Below are positions 32,144 through 40,466 of a stretch of DNA of 64,000 nucleotides, in pieces. The notes under the pieces are model-generated. The model made no database searches, had not been told where the DNA came from, and saw only the letters and a list, made by a program, of their open reading frames with translations. A program made the translations under genes and the position numbers. The stretch lies in IMG/VR virus record IMGVR_UViG_3300046660_000488, positions 310,001 to 374,000 of that record; one strand, written 5' to 3'. This stretch comes from a virus. Position 1 is the first letter of the stretch, and each line of letters begins with the position of its first letter.

Positions 32144-32935
32144 TTAGACTTCCGAACCGTAGAGGTCGAGGATTTCTTCGATGACCGGGTGACGTTCAAC
32201 GTCGCCTGCCTCGAACGAAACCACTTCCATGGCCGAGCTTCCGCGTGCGGCCAAACGGGTGGTGAAGTCCTTCAGACCGTTGTCGTGCAGACCACGGTCG
32301 TGCTGGGCGAGGTCGCCCGTGACGAACATGCGGCAGTTGTCGCCGATGCGCGTCAGGATCATCTTCATCTGGTTCGGGTTGGTGTTTTGCATTTCGTCGG
32401 CGAGAACGATGCAGTTTTTCATCGTTCGGCCGCGCATGTACGCGAGCGGTGCGATCTCGATGACTTCCTCTTCGAGCATCTTGTCGATCTGCTTGGGCGT
32501 GTAATAATCCTTGAACACGTCCATGATCGGGATGACCCACGGCGCCATTTTCTCGATCAACGTACCCGGCAGGAAACCGTGCTGCTCGTCAACCGACACC
32601 GCAGGGCGGGTCAGGATGACCTTGTCGATCTTGCCCTCTTGCAGGGACTTGATCGCGAACAGCGTTGCCAGAAGCGTCTTACCGCAGCCTGCCGGACCCA
32701 TCGCAAACACAATGTGCTTGGATTCGTCGTAGAGGGCGTCGATATAATTTTCCTGAGCAAGGTTGCGGGGTGTGATCGTGACGCGCTTTGCGCGGGACGA
32801 CTTGGCTTCATCAAAATCGACCACGTTGTCGCCAATTTGACGACGACGGTTCTTTTGATACTCGGGAGCATTACGCTCTTCCCGAGGATTAGGCTTGTTG
32901 GAACGCTTAGCGTTCCGGGCGAGGTGTCTAGCCAC
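32144..32935 (-). CDS. phoH: PhoH-like ATPase
   Basis: P-loop NTPase common in large lytic phages; related to PhoH/helicase domain, role in RNA metabolism or stress is unsettled. 263 aa from GTG 32935, chosen because GGAGG is five bases upstream and the TATAAATA promoter excludes the longer frame. Walker A GPAGCGKT at residues 80-87, Walker B VLADEMQN near 184-191, and a TGDLAQ motif near 212-217. N-terminal ~40 residues are basic and non-conserved. Confidence 0.9.
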   Translation of the reverse strand: MARHLARNAKRSNKPNPREERNAPEYQKNRRRQIGDNVVDFDEAKSSRAKRVTITPRNLAQENYIDALYDESKHIVFAMGPAGCGKTLLATLFAIKSLQEGKIDKVILTRPAVSVDEQHGFLPGTLIEKMAPWVIPIMDVFKDYYTPKQIDKMLEEEVIEIAPLAYMRGRTMKNCIVLADEMQNTNPNQMKMILTRIGDNCRMFVTGDLAQHDRGLHDNGLKDFTTRLAARGSSAMEVVSFEAGDVERHPVIEEILDLYGSEV

Positions 32936-32973
32936 TTCTGCCTCCGTTAGGTGGTTTGTTAACCGCTCGAAAG

Positions 32974-32981
32974 TATTTATA
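32974..32981 (-). promoter_or_regulatory. perfect T4 late box TATAAATA before phoH
   Basis: Minus-strand TATAAATACTTTC, an exact copy of the T4 late promoter element, 38 bases before the GTG start. Confidence 0.75.
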
Positions 32982-33220
32982 GGGAGGGGTATCCTCAATA
33001 GTACTGACATAATAACTACGGTGTTTGCCTATACGTGTCGGACCAGAAACTCTGCTCACCTAAGCTTCTGATCTACTTTAATAATACTTCCGTCACATAA
33101 TCCCGGCGATATAAAACGGAGGCAGAATTAGTTCGGATGGCAGACAAATATTCGCGGTTAATCCGGTTGACACGGAGAGGTCCGAGTGCAATTTGGTTCA
33201 CGAGATTGTGGGGTTTGTGT

Positions 33221-33601
33221 ATGCCGCCGAGACGAGACGATTCCGCGTTCGAACGCGCGAAAAAGAAGGCTCACGACATCATTCAGGGAATGGTGTTCCG
33301 GCCGCCAGAAGACGATCTGGTGGTGCTGAAATCACAGATCATGGTGATGAAGCAGACCGGCCTGCGGCCGTCCGGCGATCCAGACAGCATGCCTCACCTG
33401 TATCCGGAGGACCGGAGGGTCGTGGACGTGGCGGAAAGCTTCGTGGCGTCCGTGGAGGCCGCCGGTTACCCACCGAGCCTCTACCAGCCTCCCTGCGCGC
33501 CCAAGGACCCCAACAAGGGCCTGTATTTCCTCTACGGCCTGATGGCCGGTAGCGGTAGCGCGATCATCGTCATTTCGATGATCCTGATGATGTCCAAATA
33601 A
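33221..33601 (+). CDS. C-terminally anchored membrane protein (126 aa)
   Basis: C-terminal hydrophobic helix (residues about 100-122, YGLMAGSGSAIIVISMILMM) after a charged soluble part: a tail-anchored topology. The same frame is open from ATG 33137 (154 aa) but the extra residues use rare codons (AGA, TTA) unlike the rest, so ATG 33221 is preferred with low certainty. Function unknown. Confidence 0.55.
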   Translation: MPPRRDDSAFERAKKKAHDIIQGMVFRPPEDDLVVLKSQIMVMKQTGLRPSGDPDSMPHLYPEDRRVVDVAESFVASVEAAGYPPSLYQPPCAPKDPNKGLYFLYGLMAGSGSAIIVISMILMMSK

Positions 33602-33624
33602 AAAGGCGGGGATTGCTCCCCGCC
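33598..33624 (-). terminator. intrinsic terminator of the tdk operon
   Basis: GGCGGGGATTGCTCCCCGCC hairpin (eight-bp stem) with TTTTTATTT on the minus strand. Confidence 0.85.
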
Positions 33625-33626
33625 CT

Positions 33627-34217
33627 TCAGTTATCGCCCCAGTGGTCGTTGCATCGCGCCTCGTATTTGTCGAGAGCGCCAAGTTCCACCTGCGCGCCTT
33701 CTCCAGACTTCTTGTGAGTCTTTGTGGCCGGACGGCCGCACACGGTACAATTCGCCGTGATCTTGACCATTTCATCCGCCATGGCGCCCAGTTGAGCGGT
33801 CTTGGAAAAGGGCTGGCCTTGCCAGTCCATGTCCAATCCAGTGACGACGACATCTACGCCCTTGCCCAGCAGGGCTCGGACGACTTCTACGATGTCGCCA
33901 TCGAAATGCGGGTCCGTGAAGAACTGGACCTCGTCGATGAACACGCAATCGGGCCGGACCACGCAACGGCCATCGCGCTCGATCCAAGCCTCTTTCTCGG
34001 CCGTGATCTCGTCAGCCGACCGCACCGAGATTGCTTCCACCCGAAGTCCGTCATGGCTGACGATGCTTTCGGTGGCGTAACGGTCGTCGAACGAAGGCTT
34101 GTAGACCTTCACGCGGCGGTTCTGGCCGCTCTTGGCCCACAGCACTCGCTTGAGCAGTTCAGTGGTTTTCCCGGCGTACATAGGGCCGCAGATGACCGTC
34201 AGTCGGCCGTAGCTCAT
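33627..34217 (-). CDS. tdk: thymidine kinase
   Basis: Phosphorylates thymidine to dTMP (type II TK). 196 aa, usual size. P-loop GPMYAGKT at 11-18, DCVFIDEVQFF near 92-102 (Walker B plus DExxF), lasso-domain cysteines CTVCGRPATKTHK near 157 and RCNDHW at the C-terminus as zinc ligands. Last gene of the minus operon from 35004. Works with ThyX and the nucleotidase in dTTP supply. Confidence 0.93.
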   Translation of the reverse strand: MSYGRLTVICGPMYAGKTTELLKRVLWAKSGQNRRVKVYKPSFDDRYATESIVSHDGLRVEAISVRSADEITAEKEAWIERDGRCVVRPDCVFIDEVQFFTDPHFDGDIVEVVRALLGKGVDVVVTGLDMDWQGQPFSKTAQLGAMADEMVKITANCTVCGRPATKTHKKSGEGAQVELGALDKYEARCNDHWGDN

Positions 34218-34423
34218 GTGTGCCTCGCATTGTGCATCACGAGGGCTTCCTGAAGCTTCTGCCGGATTGGATCACCGACCGTGAGGACGGAGATCAGGCC
34301 TTCCAACTGAAGCTTGAAGAGGTCCGACGAGGCAGTGCGCGGCTTGGCGTCGCGAGCAAGCCGGGCTTCGCGATCCAAGCGCTCTTGCTCGCGAAGTTGA
34401 TCGTCAATGCTCACGCGGGTCAT
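34214..34423 (-). CDS. small helical phage protein (69 aa)
   Basis: ATGA overlap with the upstream HAD gene and ATG/stop overlap with tdk. 69 residues, strongly charged N-terminal helix (DDQLREQERLDREARLA), probable coiled coil. Unknown function. Confidence 0.6.
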   Translation of the reverse strand: MTRVSIDDQLREQERLDREARLARDAKPRTASSDLFKLQLEGLISVLTVGDPIRQKLQEALVMHNARHT

Positions 34424-35004
34424 GCGGTAATGGCCTTGTGGATTTCGCGCCAGCATTGGACGCGTTTGGGCTTAATCTCGGCGGTCACGCCATCGGGAAC
34501 GAAGCGGTTGTAGGGACGGTCGAGTAGGAAGGTCTGGTGACCAATCCCGGCACCGGTGTGGGCGTGCCACACGTTGTCCTCGACCCAGACCGTGCTGTCG
34601 TACTGCATCAGGGTCTGAACCTTGGGCTTCAGCAGACCAACACAGTGGATCACTTCCCACGGGAAGCCGAAGGACCGCTCAAGGTTCTCCAGACGCATGT
34701 CTGCGACCTCTGGGGTGTCCACGCAGGCCGAGATAGCCACGAAGCGGAAGCCTTCCGCATAGAGCTTGGGAAGCACCTCTAGGGCGTCTTCCTCGGGCTC
34801 CAGATACGGCATGGTGTCACGGCACGTGGAGAATTCGATGACCAGTTCCGTGGCGCGGTCGCGGTCACAGTTCAGGAAGGTCTCGATGGTGCAGAGATCG
34901 CGCAGTCGGCCGAAGGTCGGCAGACCCTTTGCTTCGCACCAGTCTTGAAATTTGTCGCCAAACTTCAAGACGGTATCGTCGATGTCCGTCAGGATGAGGT
35001 TCAT
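34420..35004 (-). CDS. HAD-family 5'-nucleotidase-like hydrolase
   Basis: 194 aa. HAD motif I DIDDT at residues 7-11 (D-x-D-x-T), motif II VAISACV near 93-98, K in KPKVQTL near 127 and an acidic motif IV VWVEDN near 139-144. Resembles NT5C-type deoxyribonucleotidases that dephosphorylate dNMPs, consistent with its operon with thymidine kinase. Exact substrate is inference. Confidence 0.75.
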   Translation of the reverse strand: MNLILTDIDDTVLKFGDKFQDWCEAKGLPTFGRLRDLCTIETFLNCDRDRATELVIEFSTCRDTMPYLEPEEDALEVLPKLYAEGFRFVAISACVDTPEVADMRLENLERSFGFPWEVIHCVGLLKPKVQTLMQYDSTVWVEDNVWHAHTGAGIGHQTFLLDRPYNRFVPDGVTAEIKPKRVQCWREIHKAITA

Positions 35005-35036
35005 TAGAAAATACCGTCTTGAAAATGGTCGCGGGC

Positions 35037-35453
35037 TTAGGCCAGCGAGAACGTGCCTTCGGCGACGCCAGCGTCGGCGACTTGGGCGACAGTCAGGCGC
35101 TTGGCTTCGTTGGTCAGCCAGACGTCCATGGCTTCCGTGATCTGGGCCTCGTACTTGTTGAGGTAGTAATCCATCACGTCCTCGTCCGGAGTGTTGACGA
35201 GGTTGTTCTTGATCACCTTGGTCTGGGTCACGTCGATGATGACGTTGGCGTTCCGAAGGTGGACGGCGTTGACGCGGTCAACCAGCGACGGCTGCTCGAA
35301 CGCATCCAGATTGCCGGTGACTTCCTTCCAGCCCTTCTTTTCCGTGCGGACGCCCTTGGCCGGGCGTTGGATCAGGGAAATGATCAGGAAGGGGCGGTTC
35401 CGCAGGTAACGATCAACCTTCGGGGCCAGCGACGGGGCGGCTTGTTCTGTCAA
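35037..35453 (-). CDS. hypothetical protein next to clamp loader (138 aa)
   Basis: TTG start with GGAG eight bases upstream. 138 residues, no recognised motif. It occupies the place of T4 gene 62 (small clamp-loader subunit) just downstream of gene 44, but I see no sequence likeness to gp62. A GGTAAATA box lies about 100 bases upstream. Confidence 0.6.
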   Translation of the reverse strand: MTEQAAPSLAPKVDRYLRNRPFLIISLIQRPAKGVRTEKKGWKEVTGNLDAFEQPSLVDRVNAVHLRNANVIIDVTQTKVIKNNLVNTPDEDVMDYYLNKYEAQITEAMDVWLTNEAKRLTVAQVADAGVAEGTFSLA

Positions 35454-35558
35454 AATAGTCTCCAGTATGGCTTCAACTATGAAAGTAGAGTTTGGTGCGA
35501 TTTCTCGCTGTCCATCATCTTCTTCACAATATCAGCTTCGACTTTCCTACCGCAATAT

Positions 35559-36497
35559 TTACCGGCGGGCGATCTTGATCAAAGCAGCCACGCAGCCAGC
35601 CAAATTGATCTCAGGGTCGGCGCTGATCCCGTGGTTCACCAGATACTGGGCGATAACCGACAGGGCGTCGTTTTCCTGATCTTCAGTCGAGCCCCACAGT
35701 TGGAGGTTCGTGTAGAAATACCGGTAGATGTCCGGGTAATCCTCGATCAAGGCGTTCGCCGTGACGACCTCGCGGCCCTGCTTGAACTTGCCCTGCTTGA
35801 ACAGGTCGATCATGTCCAGCAGGTATTCCTTGGCGTCAACGAGGGTTTCCTTCGCGGGCGCCGGGCCGAGCACGCCGCCGACCGTTTCCTTGTCCATCAG
35901 GCCGATGCAGCGCCGAAGGTCGGGGTAGGTCAGGTCGCAGTACTTGATCAGGTTGTCGATGTCGAAACCGATGTTCTCCAGCGTCAGGATTTCGCCTGCG
36001 CGGGCCATGAACTCGTTGCGGTCCATGGCCGAGAACGAATAATGCTGAATTCGGCTCGTGATCGCTTCGATGATCTTGTTTGGATAGTTGCAGGTCAGGA
36101 TGAACCGGCAAGTCCGTTCCTTCTGCTCCATTTCAGTGCGAAGGAATTTCTGGGACAGGACCGACAGGGCGTCGGCCTCGTCGAGGATCACGTACTTGAT
36201 CCCGGTGGCGTTGAAGGCCCACGTGTTGCAGAAATTGACGATGCGATCCTGCACCTCGTCGATCTTCCGTTCGCGGCTCGCCGGGATGAACAGGATGTCG
36301 CCCTTGGGGATACCAAGCTCGTTCATCAGAACGAAGGCCAGCGACGTCTTGCCAGTGCCCGGCGTGCCGGAGAACAGCAGGTGGGGCAGAGAGCCCTTCT
36401 TCACCATTTCTTCGAACTTCGAACGCTGGCGGAAATCCTGCCAGACGTACTCCGCGATGGTCTTCGGACGGTATTTTTCCGTGAGAAGGCTTGCCAT
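35559..36497 (-). CDS. 44: sliding clamp loader subunit gp44 (AAA+)
   Basis: Opens and loads the gp45 clamp using ATP. 312 aa, like T4 gp44 (319). Walker A GTPGTGKT at 44-51, Walker B VILDEAD near 103-109, sensor-1 TCN near 135-137 and an S-R-I-Q finger near 148-151 (SRC equivalent). Upstream sequence has two GTTTACC copies and a TGGTTTACCA element (36551-36560). No gp62-like partner is evident in the window. Confidence 0.93.
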   Translation of the reverse strand: MASLLTEKYRPKTIAEYVWQDFRQRSKFEEMVKKGSLPHLLFSGTPGTGKTSLAFVLMNELGIPKGDILFIPASRERKIDEVQDRIVNFCNTWAFNATGIKYVILDEADALSVLSQKFLRTEMEQKERTCRFILTCNYPNKIIEAITSRIQHYSFSAMDRNEFMARAGEILTLENIGFDIDNLIKYCDLTYPDLRRCIGLMDKETVGGVLGPAPAKETLVDAKEYLLDMIDLFKQGKFKQGREVVTANALIEDYPDIYRYFYTNLQLWGSTEDQENDALSVIAQYLVNHGISADPEINLAGCVAALIKIARR

Positions 36498-36550
36498 GAA
36501 ATGACCTACTGCAATCTGGTAAACAAAATGGGTAAACGAAAATACGAGAC

Positions 36551-36560
36551 TGGTTTACCA
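36551..36560. promoter_or_regulatory. TGGTTTACCA element upstream of gene 44
   Basis: Near-palindromic copy of the recurrent element, overlapping the end of the GroES-like gene. Two further GTTTACC half-sites follow on the minus strand before the gene 44 start. Confidence 0.4.
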
Positions 36561-36944
36561 GTTTGTTCCACGAACCGCAAATTCCAATCCGGGGTTCGAT
36601 TGGGCGCCCGACTCTTTCCTCGGGTCTTCGTCGGTCACCAGCATGACCGCCTTGGGCCAATCGACGCGCCACAGGTCCACGGACACGCCGTCGATCTCGA
36701 TGACGGTCTTGTTGGTCCAGCGGCCGTGTTCGGTCATGATCCACTGGCCGACCTTGACTTCGGTGACGTCGGGACCGACCATATAGACGCGGCCCCAGCG
36801 GGCACGGATGCCCCGGTTGGTCATGTCGTCGTCGGGGATGATCAGACCGGCCTTGGTGAACTTGTGGCCATGGTCCAGATCGGTGATCCAGACGTGGTCC
36901 TTGCGCGGGGTGAACGTCTTGGCCTTGATAGTGGTAATCGCCAT
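36555..36944 (-). CDS. GroES-like co-chaperonin
   Basis: 129 aa. Hsp10 fold signatures: HVWITDLDHGHKFTKAGLIIPDD (residues about 17-39; split as HVWITDLDHG and GLIIPDD, the mobile-loop region), RARWGRVYMVGP near 47-58, KVGQWIMTEHGRWT near 64-77. Phage Hsp10 proteins such as T4 gp31 replace GroES so that host GroEL can fold the large capsid protein; this gene likely does that for gp23. Distance from the head genes is usual in T4-like phages. Confidence 0.8.
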   Translation of the reverse strand: MAITTIKAKTFTPRKDHVWITDLDHGHKFTKAGLIIPDDDMTNRGIRARWGRVYMVGPDVTEVKVGQWIMTEHGRWTNKTVIEIDGVSVDLWRVDWPKAVMLVTDEDPRKESGAQSNPGLEFAVRGTNW

Positions 36945-37011
36945 GTCGGAAATGCCTTAAGAAAATATCGTAAACGCATGATACCGGATGGCGAAAATCG
37001 GCGTCAAAATC

Positions 37012-37040
37012 AAAAGGGCGGAACCGAAGCCCCGCCCTTT
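37012..37040 (-). terminator. intrinsic terminator of the lysis genes
   Basis: AAAGGGCGG / CCGCCCTTT stem with GC-rich loop, followed on the minus strand by TTTTGATTTTG. Confidence 0.8.
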
Positions 37041-37041
37041 C

Positions 37042-37548
37042 TTAGACTGAAGTCTCCGGCGGAACCGGAGAGTTCGGAACCGACACCGACACGGTGGTCG
37101 CATCGGGTGGGATGGACGCCGTGACTGTGGTCGAGGCGCCTGCCGAATCCACAGAGAAACTGTGGTGGTTGTCGTCGTCATCGTCGAACTCAAGGTTCGC
37201 GCCGATGCCGTTGGGGGCGGTGACGGCCAATTGCTTGACCTTGCCGAACGCCAGAGCAACGATCACCAGACCGATAAGGCCCAGCGAGATCATCAGGCCA
37301 GAGCCGAGCGAATGGATACGGTCAGCCGCGACCGCCTCCGGCCACTTTCCGTAGCCAATGATCATCGTGTACCACGCGGCGAACGCAGTCACGACCATCC
37401 CGGCTCCGAGCATGAGGGCGAAAGTAATGGTTGGGAGCAGTTTCAATTGATTGAACAGCTTACGGAGTTTTGGTGCCTCCGCCGTTCCCATCCTTTGCAG
37501 ATTTTGCTGAAGGTTGGGCGGCAGTTTGGGCAGATTTGGTAGCTTCAT
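37042..37548 (-). CDS. two-span membrane protein, holin candidate
   Basis: 168 aa. Two hydrophobic helices near residues 37-66 and 82-103, a charged DDDDDN stretch at about 121-126 and a Thr/Pro/Val-rich hydrophilic tail. It follows i-spanin and o-spanin genes, so a holin or antiholin is likely. T4 holin (gp t) has one span, so the family differs. Starts inside the o-spanin gene (overlap 89 bases), which is unusual and could be a wrong start. Confidence 0.6.
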   Translation of the reverse strand: MKLPNLPKLPPNLQQNLQRMGTAEAPKLRKLFNQLKLLPTITFALMLGAGMVVTAFAAWYTMIIGYGKWPEAVAADRIHSLGSGLMISLGLIGLVIVALAFGKVKQLAVTAPNGIGANLEFDDDDDNHHSFSVDSAGASTTVTASIPPDATTVSVSVPNSPVPPETSV

Positions 37549-37849
37549 CTTGGTTCCTCTTTTCGATGTCTTTTGCCTGTCTTTCTGTTTCGCTCTTGAT
37601 TTTCATGCGAGTTTCGTGCTCGCAAATCCAAGCAGTGTATCCGGCAAGCATCCAGTCAGAGACTTCCAAGTCGGTTCCGGTACGAACGTAGTCCGCCTTG
37701 GCGGGCCAAGGGCACTTGTTTTCGTCGAAGAACTCAGCAGCGGGTTTGACCGCGACGTAGGTTACCTTCGTCACGATTTGAGGCTTGGGGTTACCACCGC
37801 ATCCAGCAAGCAGCAGGGCGGCGAAAGTCATGGCGAGTAGCTTCTTCAC
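37460..37849 (-). CDS. outer-membrane spanin lipoprotein (Rz1-like)
   Basis: 129 aa. Lipoprotein signal peptide with lipobox LLAGC (Cys17). After cleavage the protein is hydrophilic with a central charged helix and a Ser/Ala/Gln/Gly C-terminus. It overlaps the upstream i-spanin gene by four bases, the classic separated o-spanin arrangement. Fuses outer and inner membrane with the i-spanin at the last step of lysis. Longer than lambda Rz1. Confidence 0.75.
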   Translation of the reverse strand: MKKLLAMTFAALLLAGCGGNPKPQIVTKVTYVAVKPAAEFFDENKCPWPAKADYVRTGTDLEVSDWMLAGYTAWICEHETRMKIKSETERQAKDIEKRNQDEATKSAQTAAQPSAKSAKDGNGGGTKTP

Positions 37850-38265
37850 TTCTGTGCCTTCCTGTCTGCTTCCAATTGCTCGATACGATCCACCGTCTCG
37901 ATGACCACCGGACCGGCTTTGCCGTTCTGAAGCTCACCGGTGGCGACCCGGTCATGGATCACGGTGGATGTGTTCTTGATCTTGCCGACCGCTACCGACA
38001 GGCTGTCACGAAGTTCCTGAGCGGCCTGCTCGGATTTCTTTGCTTGCTCGTCGGAGAATTTGCGGTCTTTTTCAGCTTGTACAACTGCGGCCTTCAAGTC
38101 GCGTACGACATATTCCTCTCGAACGTCGTCTCGAACACCATCCAAGAACTTGTGGGTGTAGTGCTGCGCGGCAAAGAACAGCCCAATCGCCAGCGCGATC
38201 CCACCAAATAGCTTGGCGAGAAACTTGCCGAGTGGCGAATTCAGGAAAACCCAAGCCGCGCCCAC
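37846..38265 (-). CDS. inner-membrane spanin (Rz-like)
   Basis: 139 aa. N-terminal membrane anchor (residues about 13-34, FLAKLFGGIALAIGLFFAA) then a periplasmic coiled coil (about 48-105, Glu/Lys/Gln/Ala-rich), the i-spanin layout. Directly followed by the lipoprotein gene. No endolysin lies next to it. Confidence 0.75.
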   Translation of the reverse strand: MGAAWVFLNSPLGKFLAKLFGGIALAIGLFFAAQHYTHKFLDGVRDDVREEYVVRDLKAAVVQAEKDRKFSDEQAKKSEQAAQELRDSLSVAVGKIKNTSTVIHDRVATGELQNGKAGPVVIETVDRIEQLEADRKAQK

Positions 38266-38267
38266 GG

Positions 38268-38624
38268 TTAGTCTTCCTTGTCTTCGATCTTGCGGGCCTT
38301 GCGCGGCGCTTCACGGACGGCTTGCGTCGGCGCCTTGGGCGTCGAGGCGGCCTTCATCGCAGCGGCCACAGCTTCTTCCGGCGTCGCGAAGGTCGTCGGA
38401 GCATCGACCGCGATGTTGCGGAGCGAAACTTGGCGGACAGCCTTGGGGTTCTGCGCGTAGTATTGCTGGGTCACGACTTCGCGGCGCTGCAAGATTTGGC
38501 CACGAGCGCCGATACGGTCGCCACGGGCGTTCATGCTTGCGTTGCCGAGCGCGATCACATTCTCGTTCTCGGCCATCAGGCGGGTCATATCGACCTCTTC
38601 GCCCTTCATCGAACGAACTTTCAT
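38268..38624 (-). CDS. conserved T4-like structural-region protein (118 aa)
   Basis: ATG 38624 with AGGAGTG upstream and a GCTAAATA late box 30 bases before it. Starts MKVRSMKGEEVDMTRLMAEN followed by NVIALGNASMNARGD, a pattern I associate with a conserved protein of T4-like phages of non-enteric bacteria. The rest is Ala/Arg/Lys-rich. Virion association is inferred from the late promoter. Confidence 0.65.
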   Translation of the reverse strand: MKVRSMKGEEVDMTRLMAENENVIALGNASMNARGDRIGARGQILQRREVVTQQYYAQNPKAVRQVSLRNIAVDAPTTFATPEEAVAAAMKAASTPKAPTQAVREAPRKARKIEDKED

Positions 38625-38653
38625 AGTAGTCACTCCTGTTAAGTGTGCGCTGG

Positions 38654-38661
38654 TATTTAGC
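38654..38661 (-). promoter_or_regulatory. late-type box GCTAAATA
   Basis: Minus-strand GCTAAATACCAGC; the trailing CCAGC is shared with the box at 40454. It would drive 38268-38624 and the lysis genes downstream. Confidence 0.6.
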
Positions 38662-38704
38662 CATGCGGGTGGCTTAACTACCGACACATCACAAAACGGT
38701 GTGA

Positions 38705-39232
38705 CTACTTAAGGAAGTCGTGGACGTCCAAGTTGAATGTGATGGGATTTACTTTGTGGACGCCGATCAGGAACAGGCAGAAACTGGTCACCGAAGACCC
38801 CCGGCCCACGCCCCAGACGATCTTGTTCTTCCTGAAATGGTCGATCAGGTAGATCATCAACTGGAGCAGCGGAATCAACTGCCGTTCCTCGAACAGGTCC
38901 ATTTCCATGTTGACCCGCTCGACCTCGACGACGGTCTTGCATTTGTCCAGCAGATAGTGGCGGACGTCTATGGCCTTGAACTCGTCAGGGACGAACCATG
39001 TGGCCGCGCGCTGGGCGTGTTCTTCCTCGGGGGAATGGTCGATGGGCGGCGGCATGGTCAGGGCGGCGTGCCGCTTGTCGAAATGCCGACACCATTCGTT
39101 ATAGGCGGCGATCTCGTCGCTGGGTTCGACGAAGATGCGAGAAATGTCCGCACCAGTCATCAGCAACTCGCCAACGGACGCGGGGTCGATGATCGTTCGA
39201 CCCCATTCGTCCACACGCCTATTCACGCTCAT
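38705..39232 (-). CDS. DnaE (PolIII alpha)-derived fragment
   Basis: 175 aa. The C-terminal third (YLIDHFRKNKIVWGVGRGSS followed by SFCLFLIGVHKVNP and FNLDVHDFLK) aligns by eye with the C-family polymerase segment G-x-GRGS..S...Y.LGI..IDP...L.F..FL just before the catalytic P-D-F-D-I-D-F aspartates. The protein stops before those residues, so it cannot be a polymerase. The N-terminal part has no recognised motif. Possibly an exapted fragment that competes with host DnaE. The homology is strong locally; function unknown. Confidence 0.6.
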   Translation of the reverse strand: MSVNRRVDEWGRTIIDPASVGELLMTGADISRIFVEPSDEIAAYNEWCRHFDKRHAALTMPPPIDHSPEEEHAQRAATWFVPDEFKAIDVRHYLLDKCKTVVEVERVNMEMDLFEERQLIPLLQLMIYLIDHFRKNKIVWGVGRGSSVTSFCLFLIGVHKVNPITFNLDVHDFLK

Positions 39233-39251
39233 CGTCGTCTCTCAGGAAACC

Positions 39252-39944
39252 TCAGTCCTGAGTCTTACCACCATCGATAACCGTAGGCCTAAAATTATGT
39301 CGCACGATGGCGCCATTTGATGCCGTGGGCCGTTTCTGGTCAAGGAAATCGAACGTGAAGGCGTAGGCCGGGCGAACCGACAGATCGGCGTCATCCGGTG
39401 GAACTGTGTCCAGCGTCGAGCCGTCGTCGCGATCCCACCACGGCTCGTCGAAGTAGCGGCGGGTGTCGAACCATTCATCAGCGTCAGGCAGGACAGCCGA
39501 CGAATCGCCGACGAAATCGAACGAGACGCCCAGTTGGTTTCCGGTTTCGATCCGCATGGCGCCGAAGGCCATGGAAAGACCCGAGAGGGCTTGCAGCTTG
39601 GCTTGCAGCAGCGGGGCCATGTGTTGGTCAGTCGGCTCGAACGGCGTCAGCATCAGGACGTTGCTGATCATCGGTTTGGTCCCGGCGTCGTCGAAGATCA
39701 TCTTGATGGCCGTGGCGTTGCTCTGGGCGAACACGATGGCCCCGTCGAGGATGTTGTCCAGCCAGAAGCGGATTTTCTCGAAGGCGCGGTCAATCTCGTG
39801 CTCGGACGCTTCGTCCAGCGGGATGAATTCGGCGCGGACCCGCATCTTGGTGGGGACCAGCAAATCTTCGATCATCCGCACGAACCCGACTTCAAAATGG
39901 AAATAGTTGAAGCAATTCACTTCGAGGTCATCTTCGTCAATCAT
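39252..39944 (-). CDS. hypothetical phage protein (230 aa)
   Basis: 230 aa, acidic, with a central predicted helical region and Asp/Trp-rich C-terminal half (DEWFDTRRYFDEPWWD). Four bases separate it from the upstream gene. In the late-box-driven unit starting at 40397, so probably structural or assembly-related. Confidence 0.65.
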   Translation of the reverse strand: MIDEDDLEVNCFNYFHFEVGFVRMIEDLLVPTKMRVRAEFIPLDEASEHEIDRAFEKIRFWLDNILDGAIVFAQSNATAIKMIFDDAGTKPMISNVLMLTPFEPTDQHMAPLLQAKLQALSGLSMAFGAMRIETGNQLGVSFDFVGDSSAVLPDADEWFDTRRYFDEPWWDRDDGSTLDTVPPDDADLSVRPAYAFTFDFLDQKRPTASNGAIVRHNFRPTVIDGGKTQD

Positions 39945-39947
39945 GGG

Positions 39948-40397
39948 TTACTCGCCTTCTCGGGTGTCGTCGGGGGTATCTTCAGGGGGCTTGGGGCGCG
40001 CATCGCTTCGTTCGAACCGGCGATGCGGCGCCGCAGGCTCCGGGTTGAGGGGATTTGTCGTGCGCTGAGCGGCAAGACGTTCGCGGCCGACTTTGCGGCG
40101 CTGCGACATTTTGCTCTCTTCTTCGGAGACCACGTTGTCGCGGTGGTTCTTGCCAGCGAGGTCGGGTTCGGTCTCGATCACATCGGGGAAGATTTTCTTC
40201 TGCTCTTCGAACAGGTCACGGAGCATGCGTTCGCGCCGCTCGGCGTTGATCACGGCGAGCATGTTCCACAGTTGAGTGACCATGTCGGTGCTATGCCACC
40301 GGCTGGCCAGATTCATCTTACGGCTTAGCTCTTCCGATTTGCGGTTGAGTTCATCTTCACTCATCCCAGAAACATCGAAGCCCGGCAAATCGAACAT
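39948..40397 (-). CDS. helical phage protein (149 aa)
   Basis: 149 aa. N-terminal helical hairpin (EDELNRKSEELSRKMNLAS, then MVTQLWNMLAVINAE), then a charged, disordered Pro/Arg/Glu tail. A CATAAATA box lies 57 bases upstream. Unknown role in the late unit. Confidence 0.65.
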   Translation of the reverse strand: MFDLPGFDVSGMSEDELNRKSEELSRKMNLASRWHSTDMVTQLWNMLAVINAERRERMLRDLFEEQKKIFPDVIETEPDLAGKNHRDNVVSEEESKMSQRRKVGRERLAAQRTTNPLNPEPAAPHRRFERSDARPKPPEDTPDDTREGE

Positions 40398-40453
40398 ATC
40401 TCTGTATACCAGTTTTCAGGCCGTTTCCCTAAATGAAAACAGCCATATGCTGG

Positions 40454-40461
40454 TATTTATG
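40454..40461 (-). promoter_or_regulatory. late-type box CATAAATA
   Basis: Minus-strand CATAAATACCAGC before the 40397 gene. Confidence 0.55.
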
Positions 40462-40466
40462 ATCGG

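Noticed and set aside
33166-33260. tRNA-Ser-like start GGAGAGGTCCGAGTG and a TTCGAAC loop
   Set aside because: Stems do not close and the second half is coding sequence; no cloverleaf.
35037-35453. Identification as clamp-loader small subunit gp62
   Set aside because: Only position supports it; length is short and no gp62-like segment is visible.
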